A DNA stretch of 36,534 bases, taken from the NCBI GenBank assembly GCA_900542805.1, contig UQOW01000019.1, positions 1-36,534 on the forward strand, in the 5' to 3' direction. The notes under the pieces are model-generated. The model was not told where the DNA came from. It did no database searches and saw nothing but the letters and a program-made list of their open reading frames with translations. The position numbers and the translations under genes are program-made. Below, piece after piece: positions 25,374 through 32,732 of the stretch. This stretch comes from an uncultured Sutterella sp. (GTDB lineage Bacteria; Pseudomonadota; Gammaproteobacteria; Burkholderiales; Burkholderiaceae_F). Within the stretch, counting starts at the first letter, position 1. Every line of letters starts with the position of its first letter.

Positions 25374-26915
25374 TTAAAATGCTGCCGTTTTCTTAAATTC
25401 CGAAACGGCCTGATCTAAGGCTGCACGAATCTCCGGCGTCAGTTCCTTTTTCTGCTCAATTTGCTCTAAGAGCTCAGGTGAATGCTGCTGGAGGAAGGCA
25501 CACATTTCTCGCTCCATGGCAAGTGCATTCTTAACGGGAACGTCGTCGTACGCTCCCTTCTCAATAGCAAAGAGCGTTACAGCTTCCTGCCAGACCTGTA
25601 GCGGCCGATACTGAGGCTGCTTCATCAACTCGGTCACAACACGACCGCGCTCAAGTTGCTTACGCGTTGTCTCATCCAAGTCACTGGCAAACTGCGCAAA
25701 TGCAGCAAGTTCTCGGTACTGCGCCAAAGCCAAACGGACGCCGCCGCCAAGCTTTTTAATAATCTTAGTCTGGGCCGCGCCACCCACGCGACTGACGGAA
25801 ATACCCGGATTAATAGCCGGACGAACACCGGCATTAAACAAGTCTGTTTCCAAGAAAATCTGTCCGTCGGTAATGGAAATGACATTTGTCGGCACGAACG
25901 CCGTCACGTCCCCGGCCTGCGTTTCGATAATCGGCAAGGCCGTCATCGAACCGGTCTTTCCTTTCACGGCACCCTTGGTAAAGCGCTCGACATACGCGGA
26001 ATTGACGCGTGCGGCACGTTCCAAAAGACGACTGTGCAAGTAGAAAACGTCGCCGGGATACGCTTCGCGTCCGGGCGGACGACGCAGCAACAAGGAAATC
26101 TGTCGATACGCCCAAGCTTGCTTAGTCAAGTCATCATAAACAATCAGGCTGTCTTCGCCGCGATCGCGGAAGTACTCACCCATCGTCGCACCGGCATACG
26201 GCGCAATGTACTGCAAAGCCGCTGATTCGGAAGCCGAGGCTGCCACAATGATTGTGTATTCCATGGCGCCGTGTGCTTCAAGCTGACGCACAACGTTGGC
26301 AATGGTACTGGCCTTCTGACCGATTGCCACGTAAATACATGTCAGGTTCTTGCCCTTTTGATTGATGATTGTATCAATCGCGATAGCGGTCTTTCCGGTC
26401 TGACGGTCACCGATGATCAGTTCACGTTGGCCGCGACCAATCGGAATCATGGCGTCGACGGATTTCAAACCCGTCTGCACGGGCTGGCTGACGGACTGAC
26501 GATCGATCACGCCGGGCGCGACCTTTTCGACAACGTCGTATTCGTCGGTCTTAATCGGACCCTTGCCGTCGATAGGCTGCCCCAAAGCGTTGACAACGCG
26601 GCCGATCAGAGCACGGCCGACGGGCACGGAAAGAATGCGTCCGGTCGTCTTGACCGTATCACCTTCACGGATGTGCTCGTAGCTACCGAGAATCACGGCG
26701 CCCACTGAGTCTCTTTCAAGGTTAAGCGCCAGACCATAAGTGTTCTGGGGGAATTCCAGCATTTCGCCCTGCATCACGTCCTGAAGGCCGTGAACTCGGC
26801 AAATGCCGTCGGTCACCGTCACAACGGTGCCTTGTGTACGAAGATCAGTTGAAACGCCGAGATCTTCAATGCGTTTCTTAAGTAGTTCACTGATTTCGCT
26901 AGGATTGAGTTGCAT
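25374..26915 (-). CDS. atpA: F1Fo ATP synthase subunit alpha
   Basis: Alpha is the regulatory nucleotide-binding F1 subunit. At 513 residues it equals the E. coli length. It starts MQLNPSEISELLKKRIE and carries the P-loop GDRQTGKTAIAIDTIINQ (about residue 170), LIVYDDLTKQAWAYRQISLL and the alpha signature PAINPGISVSRVGG. The gene follows atpH by 18 bp. Confidence 0.99.
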   Translation of the reverse strand: MQLNPSEISELLKKRIEDLGVSTDLRTQGTVVTVTDGICRVHGLQDVMQGEMLEFPQNTYGLALNLERDSVGAVILGSYEHIREGDTVKTTGRILSVPVGRALIGRVVNALGQPIDGKGPIKTDEYDVVEKVAPGVIDRQSVSQPVQTGLKSVDAMIPIGRGQRELIIGDRQTGKTAIAIDTIINQKGKNLTCIYVAIGQKASTIANVVRQLEAHGAMEYTIIVAASASESAALQYIAPYAGATMGEYFRDRGEDSLIVYDDLTKQAWAYRQISLLLRRPPGREAYPGDVFYLHSRLLERAARVNSAYVERFTKGAVKGKTGSMTALPIIETQAGDVTAFVPTNVISITDGQIFLETDLFNAGVRPAINPGISVSRVGGAAQTKIIKKLGGGVRLALAQYRELAAFAQFASDLDETTRKQLERGRVVTELMKQPQYRPLQVWQEAVTLFAIEKGAYDDVPVKNALAMEREMCAFLQQHSPELLEQIEQKKELTPEIRAALDQAVSEFKKTAAF

Positions 26916-26933
26916 TTTTTCGAACTCCGGAAT

Positions 26934-27482
26934 TTACGCTGTAAGAGCCGCGCGCATCTGACTGAGACGCGCACGCACGGACTCATCGAGGATCTGATCG
27001 CCGACGCGAATACACACGCCGCCGATTAAATCCGGATTGACCGTCACCGTCGGATTCAGTTTCACGCCGGGAAACTTCTTACCTAAACTTTTAACGAGTT
27101 GGTCGACCTGCGTCTTGGTCATTTTGAACGCGCTTTCAATCTGGACCTCGGCAATGCCCGAAGAGGCATTGACAAGATCTTTGAATTGACGGGAAATTTC
27201 CCCGAGCACAGGGATTCTCCCGTTTTCGATAACAGCCAGCAAAAGGCCTTCAAGCTCCTTGGGAACTCCGCGACCGAGGGACTTTTTCAGAGCTTCGAAA
27301 AGCTCTTCTTGGGTCAATTTCGGATCGCTGATAAGAGCCGAAACCTCCGGGCTGAGAACCGCTTGCGCAACCGCCTCTAAGCCCTCGCAAACCGTCTGAA
27401 CTGCCGAGGCATCGGGGTTGTCCCCGAGAGCCTTCCAAAGCCCTTGGGCATACGGACGAGCAATCGTTGAAAGTTCCGCCAT
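26934..27482 (-). CDS. atpH: F1Fo ATP synthase subunit delta
   Basis: Delta links the peripheral stalk to the top of F1. The 182-residue protein shows the N-terminal STIARPYAQGLWKALGD, a helical domain, and the C-terminal DPDLIGG-like pattern (NPDLIGGVCIRVGDQILDES), the most conserved part of the family. It starts 2 bp after the atpF stop, indicating tight coupling of translation. Confidence 0.96.
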   Translation of the reverse strand: MAELSTIARPYAQGLWKALGDNPDASAVQTVCEGLEAVAQAVLSPEVSALISDPKLTQEELFEALKKSLGRGVPKELEGLLLAVIENGRIPVLGEISRQFKDLVNASSGIAEVQIESAFKMTKTQVDQLVKSLGKKFPGVKLNPTVTVNPDLIGGVCIRVGDQILDESVRARLSQMRAALTA

Positions 27483-27484
27483 AA

Positions 27485-27955
27485 TTAAAGTTTCGCCTTC
27501 AGTTGATCTAACAACTTCGCATGTGCTTTCGCATCAATCTCGCGCTCGAGAATCTTCTCGGCACCGGCAACGGCTAAAGTTGCCACGTCGGCACGCAACT
27601 GCTCGCGAACGCGATCCATTTCCTGGGCTGCTTCAACCTTGGCATCGGCAATGATGCGATCTGCTTCGTCCTTAGCTTGTGCCTTGGCGTCTTCGACAAT
27701 CTTCGCTCCTCGCTTTTCGCCGTCGGACACGATGACCGATGCACGAGCACGCGCCTGAGCTTCGATTTCTTTACCCTTGGCTTGTGCTTCATTTAAAGCA
27801 TTGTTGCCCTTTTCAGCCGCAGCCAATCCGGCCGCGATTTTCTGCTGGCGCCCTTCGATGGCTTTGAGTAACGGCGGCCAGATGTACTTCATCGTGATGT
27901 AACAGCCGATGAAGAACACCACCATCTGTACAAACAAAGTGGCATTAATGTTCAT
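27485..27955 (-). CDS. atpF: F1Fo ATP synthase subunit b
   Basis: Subunit b forms the dimeric peripheral stalk. At 156 residues it is the same length as in E. coli. One N-terminal membrane helix (TLFVQMVVFFIGCYITMKYI, then WPPL) is followed by a long charged alanine-rich coiled coil. Only one b-type gene is present, so the stalk is a b2 homodimer and not the b/b' pair of alphaproteobacteria and cyanobacteria. Confidence 0.97.
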   Translation of the reverse strand: MNINATLFVQMVVFFIGCYITMKYIWPPLLKAIEGRQQKIAAGLAAAEKGNNALNEAQAKGKEIEAQARARASVIVSDGEKRGAKIVEDAKAQAKDEADRIIADAKVEAAQEMDRVREQLRADVATLAVAGAEKILEREIDAKAHAKLLDQLKAKL

Positions 27956-28035
27956 TATCAGAACCCCGCTGCATTTGCGTTGCTCTTTTCAAATCCGAGC
28001 AACATCAAATATCGTCATGGATGAATTTTTTGGGA

Positions 28036-28278
28036 TCAGCCGACGAACGGGTTCGCGAACGCAAACATCATGGCCACGCCAACGCCAATTAAGAAGGCCG
28101 CATCGATCAGACCGGCTAAAAGGAACATCTTCGTCTGAAGCACATTCATCAGTTCCGGCTGACGAGCCGCACTCTCAAGATAGCGAGCGCCCATGATGCC
28201 GATACCCAAACAGGCACCGAAAGCGCCGAAACCGATAATCAGGCCACAGGCCAAAGCAACCATTGCAACGTTGGTCAT
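28036..28278 (-). CDS. atpE: F1Fo ATP synthase subunit c
   Basis: Subunit c forms the proton-driven membrane ring. The 80-residue hairpin has two helices joined by the polar loop ARQPEL. The ion-binding carboxylate is Asp59 in AGLIDAAFLIGVG. An aspartate here, without the extra glutamine and serine/threonine ligands of sodium-type rings, indicates proton coupling. The 80-bp gap before atpF is the longest within the operon's structural genes. Confidence 0.98.
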   Translation of the reverse strand: MTNVAMVALACGLIIGFGAFGACLGIGIMGARYLESAARQPELMNVLQTKMFLLAGLIDAAFLIGVGVAMMFAFANPFVG

Positions 28279-28316
28279 TGCATACTCCTTAAAGTTTCCG
28301 TGTAGGAAGTAAAAAA

Positions 28317-29147
28317 TCAGTGATCTTCATGCGCCTGCCCGATGTAAACCAAGGTCAGCATCATCATGATGAACGCCTGCAGTAAAACAATCAAAATGTG
28401 AAAAATCCACCAGCAAAGCCCGGCAACCACTTGTCCAATAATGGAAAACGAGCCACCGAGAAAGCCGAAAGAAAAGGCAAATCCCCCGAGCAGAGCAATC
28501 AGGAAAAAGAGTAGCTCGCCTGCGTACATATTACCGAACAGTCGCATGCCCAATGAAACCGTTTTTGCGATATATTCAATGATATTTAAGGCAAAATTGA
28601 ACGGCCAGAGGAGGAAATGATTTCCGAAAGGTGCAACAAAAAGACTCCGGGTAAATCCGCCGAAGCCTTTGACTTTGAGGCCGTAGTAAATGCACAGCAA
28701 CAAAACGCTGATGGAAATGCCCATCGTCGCATTAAGGTCTGCTGTCGGCAAAGGACGCAAGTAGTGAATGCCGAAGAACCCGGCAATCCACGGCAACAAA
28801 TCGACCGGAATCAGGTCAACGGCATTCATGAGCGTGACCCAAACGAAAACCGTCAGCGCAACAGGTGCAATAAATGTCCTGTCTCCGTGCACAATCGCTT
28901 TACTTTGCTCTTCGACCATGTCAACGAGCATCTCGACGGCGCACTGAAACTTTCCCGGAACACCGCTTGTCGCATGTGAGGCCGCTTTCCTTAGTAACCA
29001 AAGGCTCCCGATGAGAATCAGGATCGAGAAGAAAATCGTATCGTAATTGAGGACGGAAAAGTCCACAATCGACTGTTTCATTACGGATGCATTATGTTGC
29101 AGGTGATGCAACATGTACCCGGTCGAAGTCAAAGCATCGCTCGCCAT
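28317..29147 (-). CDS. atpB: F1Fo ATP synthase subunit a
   Basis: Subunit a provides the two half-channels for protons beside the c ring. The 276 residues contain five to six membrane helices and the essential arginine in TVSLGMRLFGNMYAGELLFF, plus the C-terminal VYIGQAHEDH. The ATG at 29147 is preferred: it gives MASDALTSTGYMLHHLQHN, matching related N-termini, and GAGGAA precedes it. A longer frame beginning at 29180 would overlap atpI by 20 bp. Confidence 0.96.
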   Translation of the reverse strand: MASDALTSTGYMLHHLQHNASVMKQSIVDFSVLNYDTIFFSILILIGSLWLLRKAASHATSGVPGKFQCAVEMLVDMVEEQSKAIVHGDRTFIAPVALTVFVWVTLMNAVDLIPVDLLPWIAGFFGIHYLRPLPTADLNATMGISISVLLLCIYYGLKVKGFGGFTRSLFVAPFGNHFLLWPFNFALNIIEYIAKTVSLGMRLFGNMYAGELLFFLIALLGGFAFSFGFLGGSFSIIGQVVAGLCWWIFHILIVLLQAFIMMMLTLVYIGQAHEDH

Positions 29148-29160
29148 ACAAGCTAATTCC

Positions 29161-29523
29161 TCAGTCTCGCTGTTTTCCAATCAGTAAAGCCAAGTTGCTC
29201 AATGCACCCACAACAATTCCGAAAAGCATTGCGGGCCAGTTCAAAGCCGGATAAAACTTGGCAACGAGAAAAAACAGCAAACACACAATTGCCAACTTTA
29301 TAAATTCAAAAATAAGAAGGACGGACGGATTAGCACTCGCCCCCCCTGTCTGCAACGCAATCCAGCACAGGGCAAAAAAGGCATTCGGGACGAAGACACA
29401 CAGCCCGCCTGCCACGCAGGAAAGGGTCGCATTCATTCCGAAAAACACACCAGCACCGATTGCCCCTAAAGAAATAAAGGCAAGGTGCCAGAGAATCACG
29501 CGAATCAGTAGCGGCCGATTCAC
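29161..29523 (-). CDS. atpI: ATP synthase protein I (AtpI-like)
   Basis: The 120-residue protein with four predicted membrane helices is in the position of atpI, first gene of the operon. AtpI assists assembly of the c ring in some bacteria and is poorly conserved. Helix segments include LWHLAFISLGAIGAGVFFGM, VAGGLCVFVPNAFFALCWIA and a final LFGIVVGALSNLALLIG. Identification leans on location and topology as well as sequence. A promoter lies 30 bp upstream. Confidence 0.85.
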   Translation of the reverse strand: MNRPLLIRVILWHLAFISLGAIGAGVFFGMNATLSCVAGGLCVFVPNAFFALCWIALQTGGASANPSVLLIFEFIKLAIVCLLFFLVAKFYPALNWPAMLFGIVVGALSNLALLIGKQRD

Positions 29524-29552
29524 TTCATCCTCTTCTTATAAAATTGAACCAC

Positions 29553-29581
29553 ATTGTAAGAATTGAAACCGACTTTAACAA
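29553..29581 (-). promoter_or_regulatory. Sigma-70 promoter of the atp operon
   Basis: On the minus strand TTGTTA (29581-29576) and TACAAT (29558-29553) are separated by exactly 17 bp, matching the consensus at four and five of six positions. The -10 ends 29 bp before the atpI start. Confidence 0.6.
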
Positions 29582-29638
29582 CCTGCTAGCTATCTAGAAA
29601 AGTTTGACCAAAAGAACTATCTGAGTATGCCGAACGAA

Positions 29639-30514
29639 CTAGTCGTCCGGGCAAATCTTCGCCACGATTGCATCCAGATCGTCTAAATCGGCAAAGTCCA
29701 CGACAATCTGGCCTTTTCCGCGTCTTCCGACAACCAGTCGCACGGGAGCTCCGAGAGCCTCAGATAACTTTTCTTCCAAGATTTGGTCGTCCCGCGTCTT
29801 ATTCGGAAACCGCTTCGCTGGTCGCGTTGTCTTTTCCTCTTTGCGTTTTTCCGAAAGGCGCTCGGCTTCACGCACACTCAGCGATTTGGCCACGATTAGA
29901 TTAGCTAACTGAATCTGCTCGGCTCCCGTAAGAGACAAAAGCGCCCTGGCATGTCCCATTTCCAGTTTTGCATCCGCCAACATGCGTTGCACGGGTTTGG
30001 CTAGAGCCAATAACCGCAAAAGATTACTTGTGGCCGGGCGACTTCTTCCGATTGCCTGTGCTGCTTGCTCATGGGTATAGCCGAATTCATCGATGAGCCG
30101 CTTAATTCCGAGTGCCTCTTCCATGGCATTTAAGTCCTCGCGCTGCATATTCTCGATGAGCGCCATCGCCAAAGCATCCTTATCCTGCACGCGACGCACA
30201 ATGGCAGGAACGGTCTTTCTATCGGCTAGTTTCGAAGCACGAAAGCGCCGTTCACCGGCAATGATTTCGTATTTTCCGCCCTTAATCGGACGCACGACAA
30301 TCGGGTTAATAACGCCCTGTTCGCGGATGGAGTCGGCAAGCTCTTTTAAGCGCTCCATTTCCATGCGACTACGGGGCTGATATGTACCGGCCACAAGCTT
30401 GTTGATATCAATATCGGTAATGACGTCTTTAGCGGTTGCAACGGCAGGAACATCATCTCCTAAAAGAGACTTGAGTCCGCGTCCGAGACCTCTTTTTTGT
30501 TTTTTGGCGACCAT
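29639..30514 (-). CDS. parB: Chromosome-partitioning protein ParB
   Basis: ParB is the CTP-dependent DNA clamp that loads at parS and spreads to guide origin segregation. The 291 residues begin with the ParA-interacting basic segment (KKQKRGLGRGLKSLLGDD). The CTP-binding motif GERRFRA (residues 87-93) and ENMQREDLNAMEEALG follow. The helix-turn-helix (about residues 147-168, THEQAAQAIGRSRPATSNLL) and a C-terminal dimer domain complete the usual layout. Its start codon abuts the parA stop (TAAATG), so the two are translationally coupled. Two perfect target sites lie within and beside mnmG, about 2.5-4.1 kb upstream. Confidence 0.97.
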   Translation of the reverse strand: MVAKKQKRGLGRGLKSLLGDDVPAVATAKDVITDIDINKLVAGTYQPRSRMEMERLKELADSIREQGVINPIVVRPIKGGKYEIIAGERRFRASKLADRKTVPAIVRRVQDKDALAMALIENMQREDLNAMEEALGIKRLIDEFGYTHEQAAQAIGRSRPATSNLLRLLALAKPVQRMLADAKLEMGHARALLSLTGAEQIQLANLIVAKSLSVREAERLSEKRKEEKTTRPAKRFPNKTRDDQILEEKLSEALGAPVRLVVGRRGKGQIVVDFADLDDLDAIVAKICPDD

Positions 30515-31309
30515 TTACTTCTCCTTTTTCCTGCGTGTACTGCGAATCCCTGCTCTGAAAAGGACTTCCTTTCCGAACTCCATATATGCCTTAGCCCCAC
30601 GGCTCGAAGGCTCGAAAATAATCCCGGGAAGACCGAAGGACGGCGCTTCGGCCAGGCGAACATTGCGCGGTATCACGGTATCGAACACGCGATCACCGAA
30701 GTTTTCCTTCAGTTGCTCACTGACTTGTTGTTGCAAGGTCAATCTCGGGTCATACATCACGCGGAGCAGGCCGATTAGCCGCAAGTCATCGTTTTTGTTG
30801 TACCGTACCCGCTTGATTGTATTGACTAAATCGCTCAATCCTTCCAGCGCGAAATACTCACACTGCATCGGAATAACAACGCCGATTGCCGCACAAAAGG
30901 CATTAACTGTAACAATCGAAAGCGACGGCGGACAGTCAATCAAAATGAAGTCGTAATCTTTTTGGACCGGGTCGATTGCCTTTTTAAGCTGCTCGTCAGG
31001 GTTATCAAACTCCATGAGTTCGATTTCCGCCGCTGAAAGCTCACGATTCGAAGGCAGAACATCGTAACCGCTTTGTTCAGCCCGGATGATGGCCTTTCTG
31101 GCTCCGGCCTTACCGATCAATACTTCGTAAACGGATGTCTCGCACTCGCTTTTTTCAATTCCGGAGCCCATGGTAGCGTTGCCCTGGGGATCTAAGTCCA
31201 CAAGAAGCACCTTCTGACCAAACTTGGCCAGTGCTGCTGCAAGATTGACTGTGGTCGTTGTCTTACCGACACCTCCCTTTTGATTGGCAATACAAAAAAT
31301 CTTCGCCAT
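30515..31309 (-). CDS. parA: Chromosome-partitioning ATPase ParA (Soj)
   Basis: ParA is the Walker-type ATPase that drives movement of ParB-parS complexes. The 264 residues carry the deviant Walker A loop KGGVGKTTT (residues 11-19), the switch motif VDLDPQGNATMGSG, and DFILIDCPPSL. The ATG at 31309 is chosen because GAGAGGAAGAG precedes it and the family starts MAKIFCIANQKGG. A 26-residue N-terminal extension in the longer frame would overlap the marC-type gene. It lies 14 bp after that gene, suggesting read-through from it. Confidence 0.97.
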   Translation of the reverse strand: MAKIFCIANQKGGVGKTTTTVNLAAALAKFGQKVLLVDLDPQGNATMGSGIEKSECETSVYEVLIGKAGARKAIIRAEQSGYDVLPSNRELSAAEIELMEFDNPDEQLKKAIDPVQKDYDFILIDCPPSLSIVTVNAFCAAIGVVIPMQCEYFALEGLSDLVNTIKRVRYNKNDDLRLIGLLRVMYDPRLTLQQQVSEQLKENFGDRVFDTVIPRNVRLAEAPSFGLPGIIFEPSSRGAKAYMEFGKEVLFRAGIRSTRRKKEK

Positions 31310-31323
31310 CTCTTCCTCTCTAT

Positions 31324-31980
31324 CTAGTGCGGCATGCTTGACCACAAACCGCTGAAACCCGTCCAAAATACCGAAACGCCGATGCAAATCAAAATGAACG
31401 CAAAAATCCGCGTCAAGGCATTCGCGCCGACAGCCCCGAGCATGCGAGTCACCCGATCGCTATTGCTATAGCAAAACCAAATGACCAAGCAATTTAAGAC
31501 GATGCCTGTAAGACTCCCGGAAATACCGGCCACGCCATGCATCGGAGTCGCTCCTAGGGCGACCGCAACGGAAATCGATCCCGGCCCGGTCGTAATCGGA
31601 AGCGTAAACGGATAAAAAGCCATTTCCGAATACACGTGACGTACCGTCATTTCCTTGGAAACTGTCGTACCGTCGGCATCCCCATCGTGTAAAACTTTCC
31701 ATCCGGTACTAAATAAAACGATTCCACCTGCCACGCGCAAAACGTCAATCGAGATACCGAAAAAATTCAATATGAGGTTTCCGGCGTAAAGGCTCACCAA
31801 AAGAACGGCCAGGGAATAAATCGAAATCCGTCGGGCCAGTTTTGCACGCTCCTCGTGACTGATGCCGTTTGTCATTGACAAAAACAGCATCGATCCGCCG
31901 AACGGATTGATAGCCGGCATGAAAGAAGAGAACACCATAAGAAGCGTCGTATAAAAACTTACCGTTTCAGGTCCCAACAT
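31324..31980 (-). CDS. MarC/NAAT-family integral membrane protein
   Basis: The 218-residue protein with six predicted helices matches the MarC family (neutral amino-acid transporter-like, of uncertain function). Landmarks are FSSFMPAINPFGGSMLFLSM in the first helix, ARRISIYSLAVLLVSLYAG, and YPFTLPITTGPGSISVAVAL, which holds the family's PxTxGPG pattern. AAGGAAG lies upstream of the ATG. It is placed between rsmG and parA, which usually adjoin, and may have been inserted there; the 98-bp gap to rsmG leaves room for its own promoter, while parA follows by only 14 bp. Substrate unknown. Confidence 0.9.
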   Translation of the reverse strand: MLGPETVSFYTTLLMVFSSFMPAINPFGGSMLFLSMTNGISHEERAKLARRISIYSLAVLLVSLYAGNLILNFFGISIDVLRVAGGIVLFSTGWKVLHDGDADGTTVSKEMTVRHVYSEMAFYPFTLPITTGPGSISVAVALGATPMHGVAGISGSLTGIVLNCLVIWFCYSNSDRVTRMLGAVGANALTRIFAFILICIGVSVFWTGFSGLWSSMPH

Positions 31981-32069
31981 GTTTCTTCCTTATTTTTCGT
32001 TGATTTTTTGCTCCGTAACGCATTAATTTTTAACGGTTTTTCTCTGGTTTTAGCCAAAACAGGCGTATT

Positions 32070-32085
32070 TGTTTCACCTCAAACA
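32070..32085. promoter_or_regulatory. Degenerate parS-like sequence at the end of rsmG
   Basis: TGTTTCACCTCAAACA matches the 16-bp parS consensus at 14 positions; both changes are in the central CACGTG. It spans the rsmG stop codon. Changes in the core usually weaken ParB binding strongly, so it may be only a relic or chance. Confidence 0.35.
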
Positions 32086-32732
32086 AGATTTTCCCGAGCC
32101 TGATTCACTCGAAGAACAATTAAACAGCGGTTCAAATTGCTCCCAGGAATGACTAATTTGCGATTTTCCTCAACCCGAATGTCCGAATCAAGCGCATCGA
32201 ATTCCTCGACAGGATCTTTTCCCTTCATTAACAACCAGACCCCGTCATCAGCAAGAAATCGGCGCGTCAATGCAACAGTCTTTGAAAGAGTCGCAAACGC
32301 ACGGCAAGTAACAGCATGAACCCGTTTGCTCGATAAATCTTCGATACGACTATGCACCACGTGCGCATTGGTAAGACCCAACTTCATAATAACCTGCTGC
32401 AAAAAAACCGTCTTTTTCTGTACCGAGTCTACCATCGTGATCTGCATGTCTGGACGGACAACAGCAAGAGGAATAGCGGGTAAGCCTCCGCCGCTTCCGA
32501 CATCAAGAGCGGTTGTCGGGTGTCTATGTGCGATCGCAGCAACAAAGGCAAGCGAGTCCAAAATGTGCAAGTTCAAAACCGCCTCTTCTGACTCAATGCG
32601 CGTTAAGTTGTAAACCCTGTTCCATTGCATCAGAAGTTTGCCGAAAGCCACGAGCTGCTCACCTTGCTGCTCGGAGATCGACAAACCGAGGGCTCGAGCG
32701 CCGGCAAGAACAGATTGAACGTCGAATGTCAT
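32079..32732 (-). CDS. rsmG: 16S rRNA (guanine527-N7)-methyltransferase
   Basis: RsmG (GidB) methylates G527 of 16S rRNA using SAM; loss gives low-level streptomycin resistance in other bacteria. The 217 residues include WNRVYNLTRIESEEAVLNLH, the SAM-binding motif TALDVGSGGGLPAIPLAVVR, and HAVTCRAFATLSK with LMKGKDPVEEF. The ATG at 32732 overlaps the mnmG stop as ATGA, typical coupling for this pair; an in-frame start five codons earlier is less likely. Confidence 0.96.
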   Translation of the reverse strand: MTFDVQSVLAGARALGLSISEQQGEQLVAFGKLLMQWNRVYNLTRIESEEAVLNLHILDSLAFVAAIAHRHPTTALDVGSGGGLPAIPLAVVRPDMQITMVDSVQKKTVFLQQVIMKLGLTNAHVVHSRIEDLSSKRVHAVTCRAFATLSKTVALTRRFLADDGVWLLMKGKDPVEEFDALDSDIRVEENRKLVIPGSNLNRCLIVLRVNQARENLV

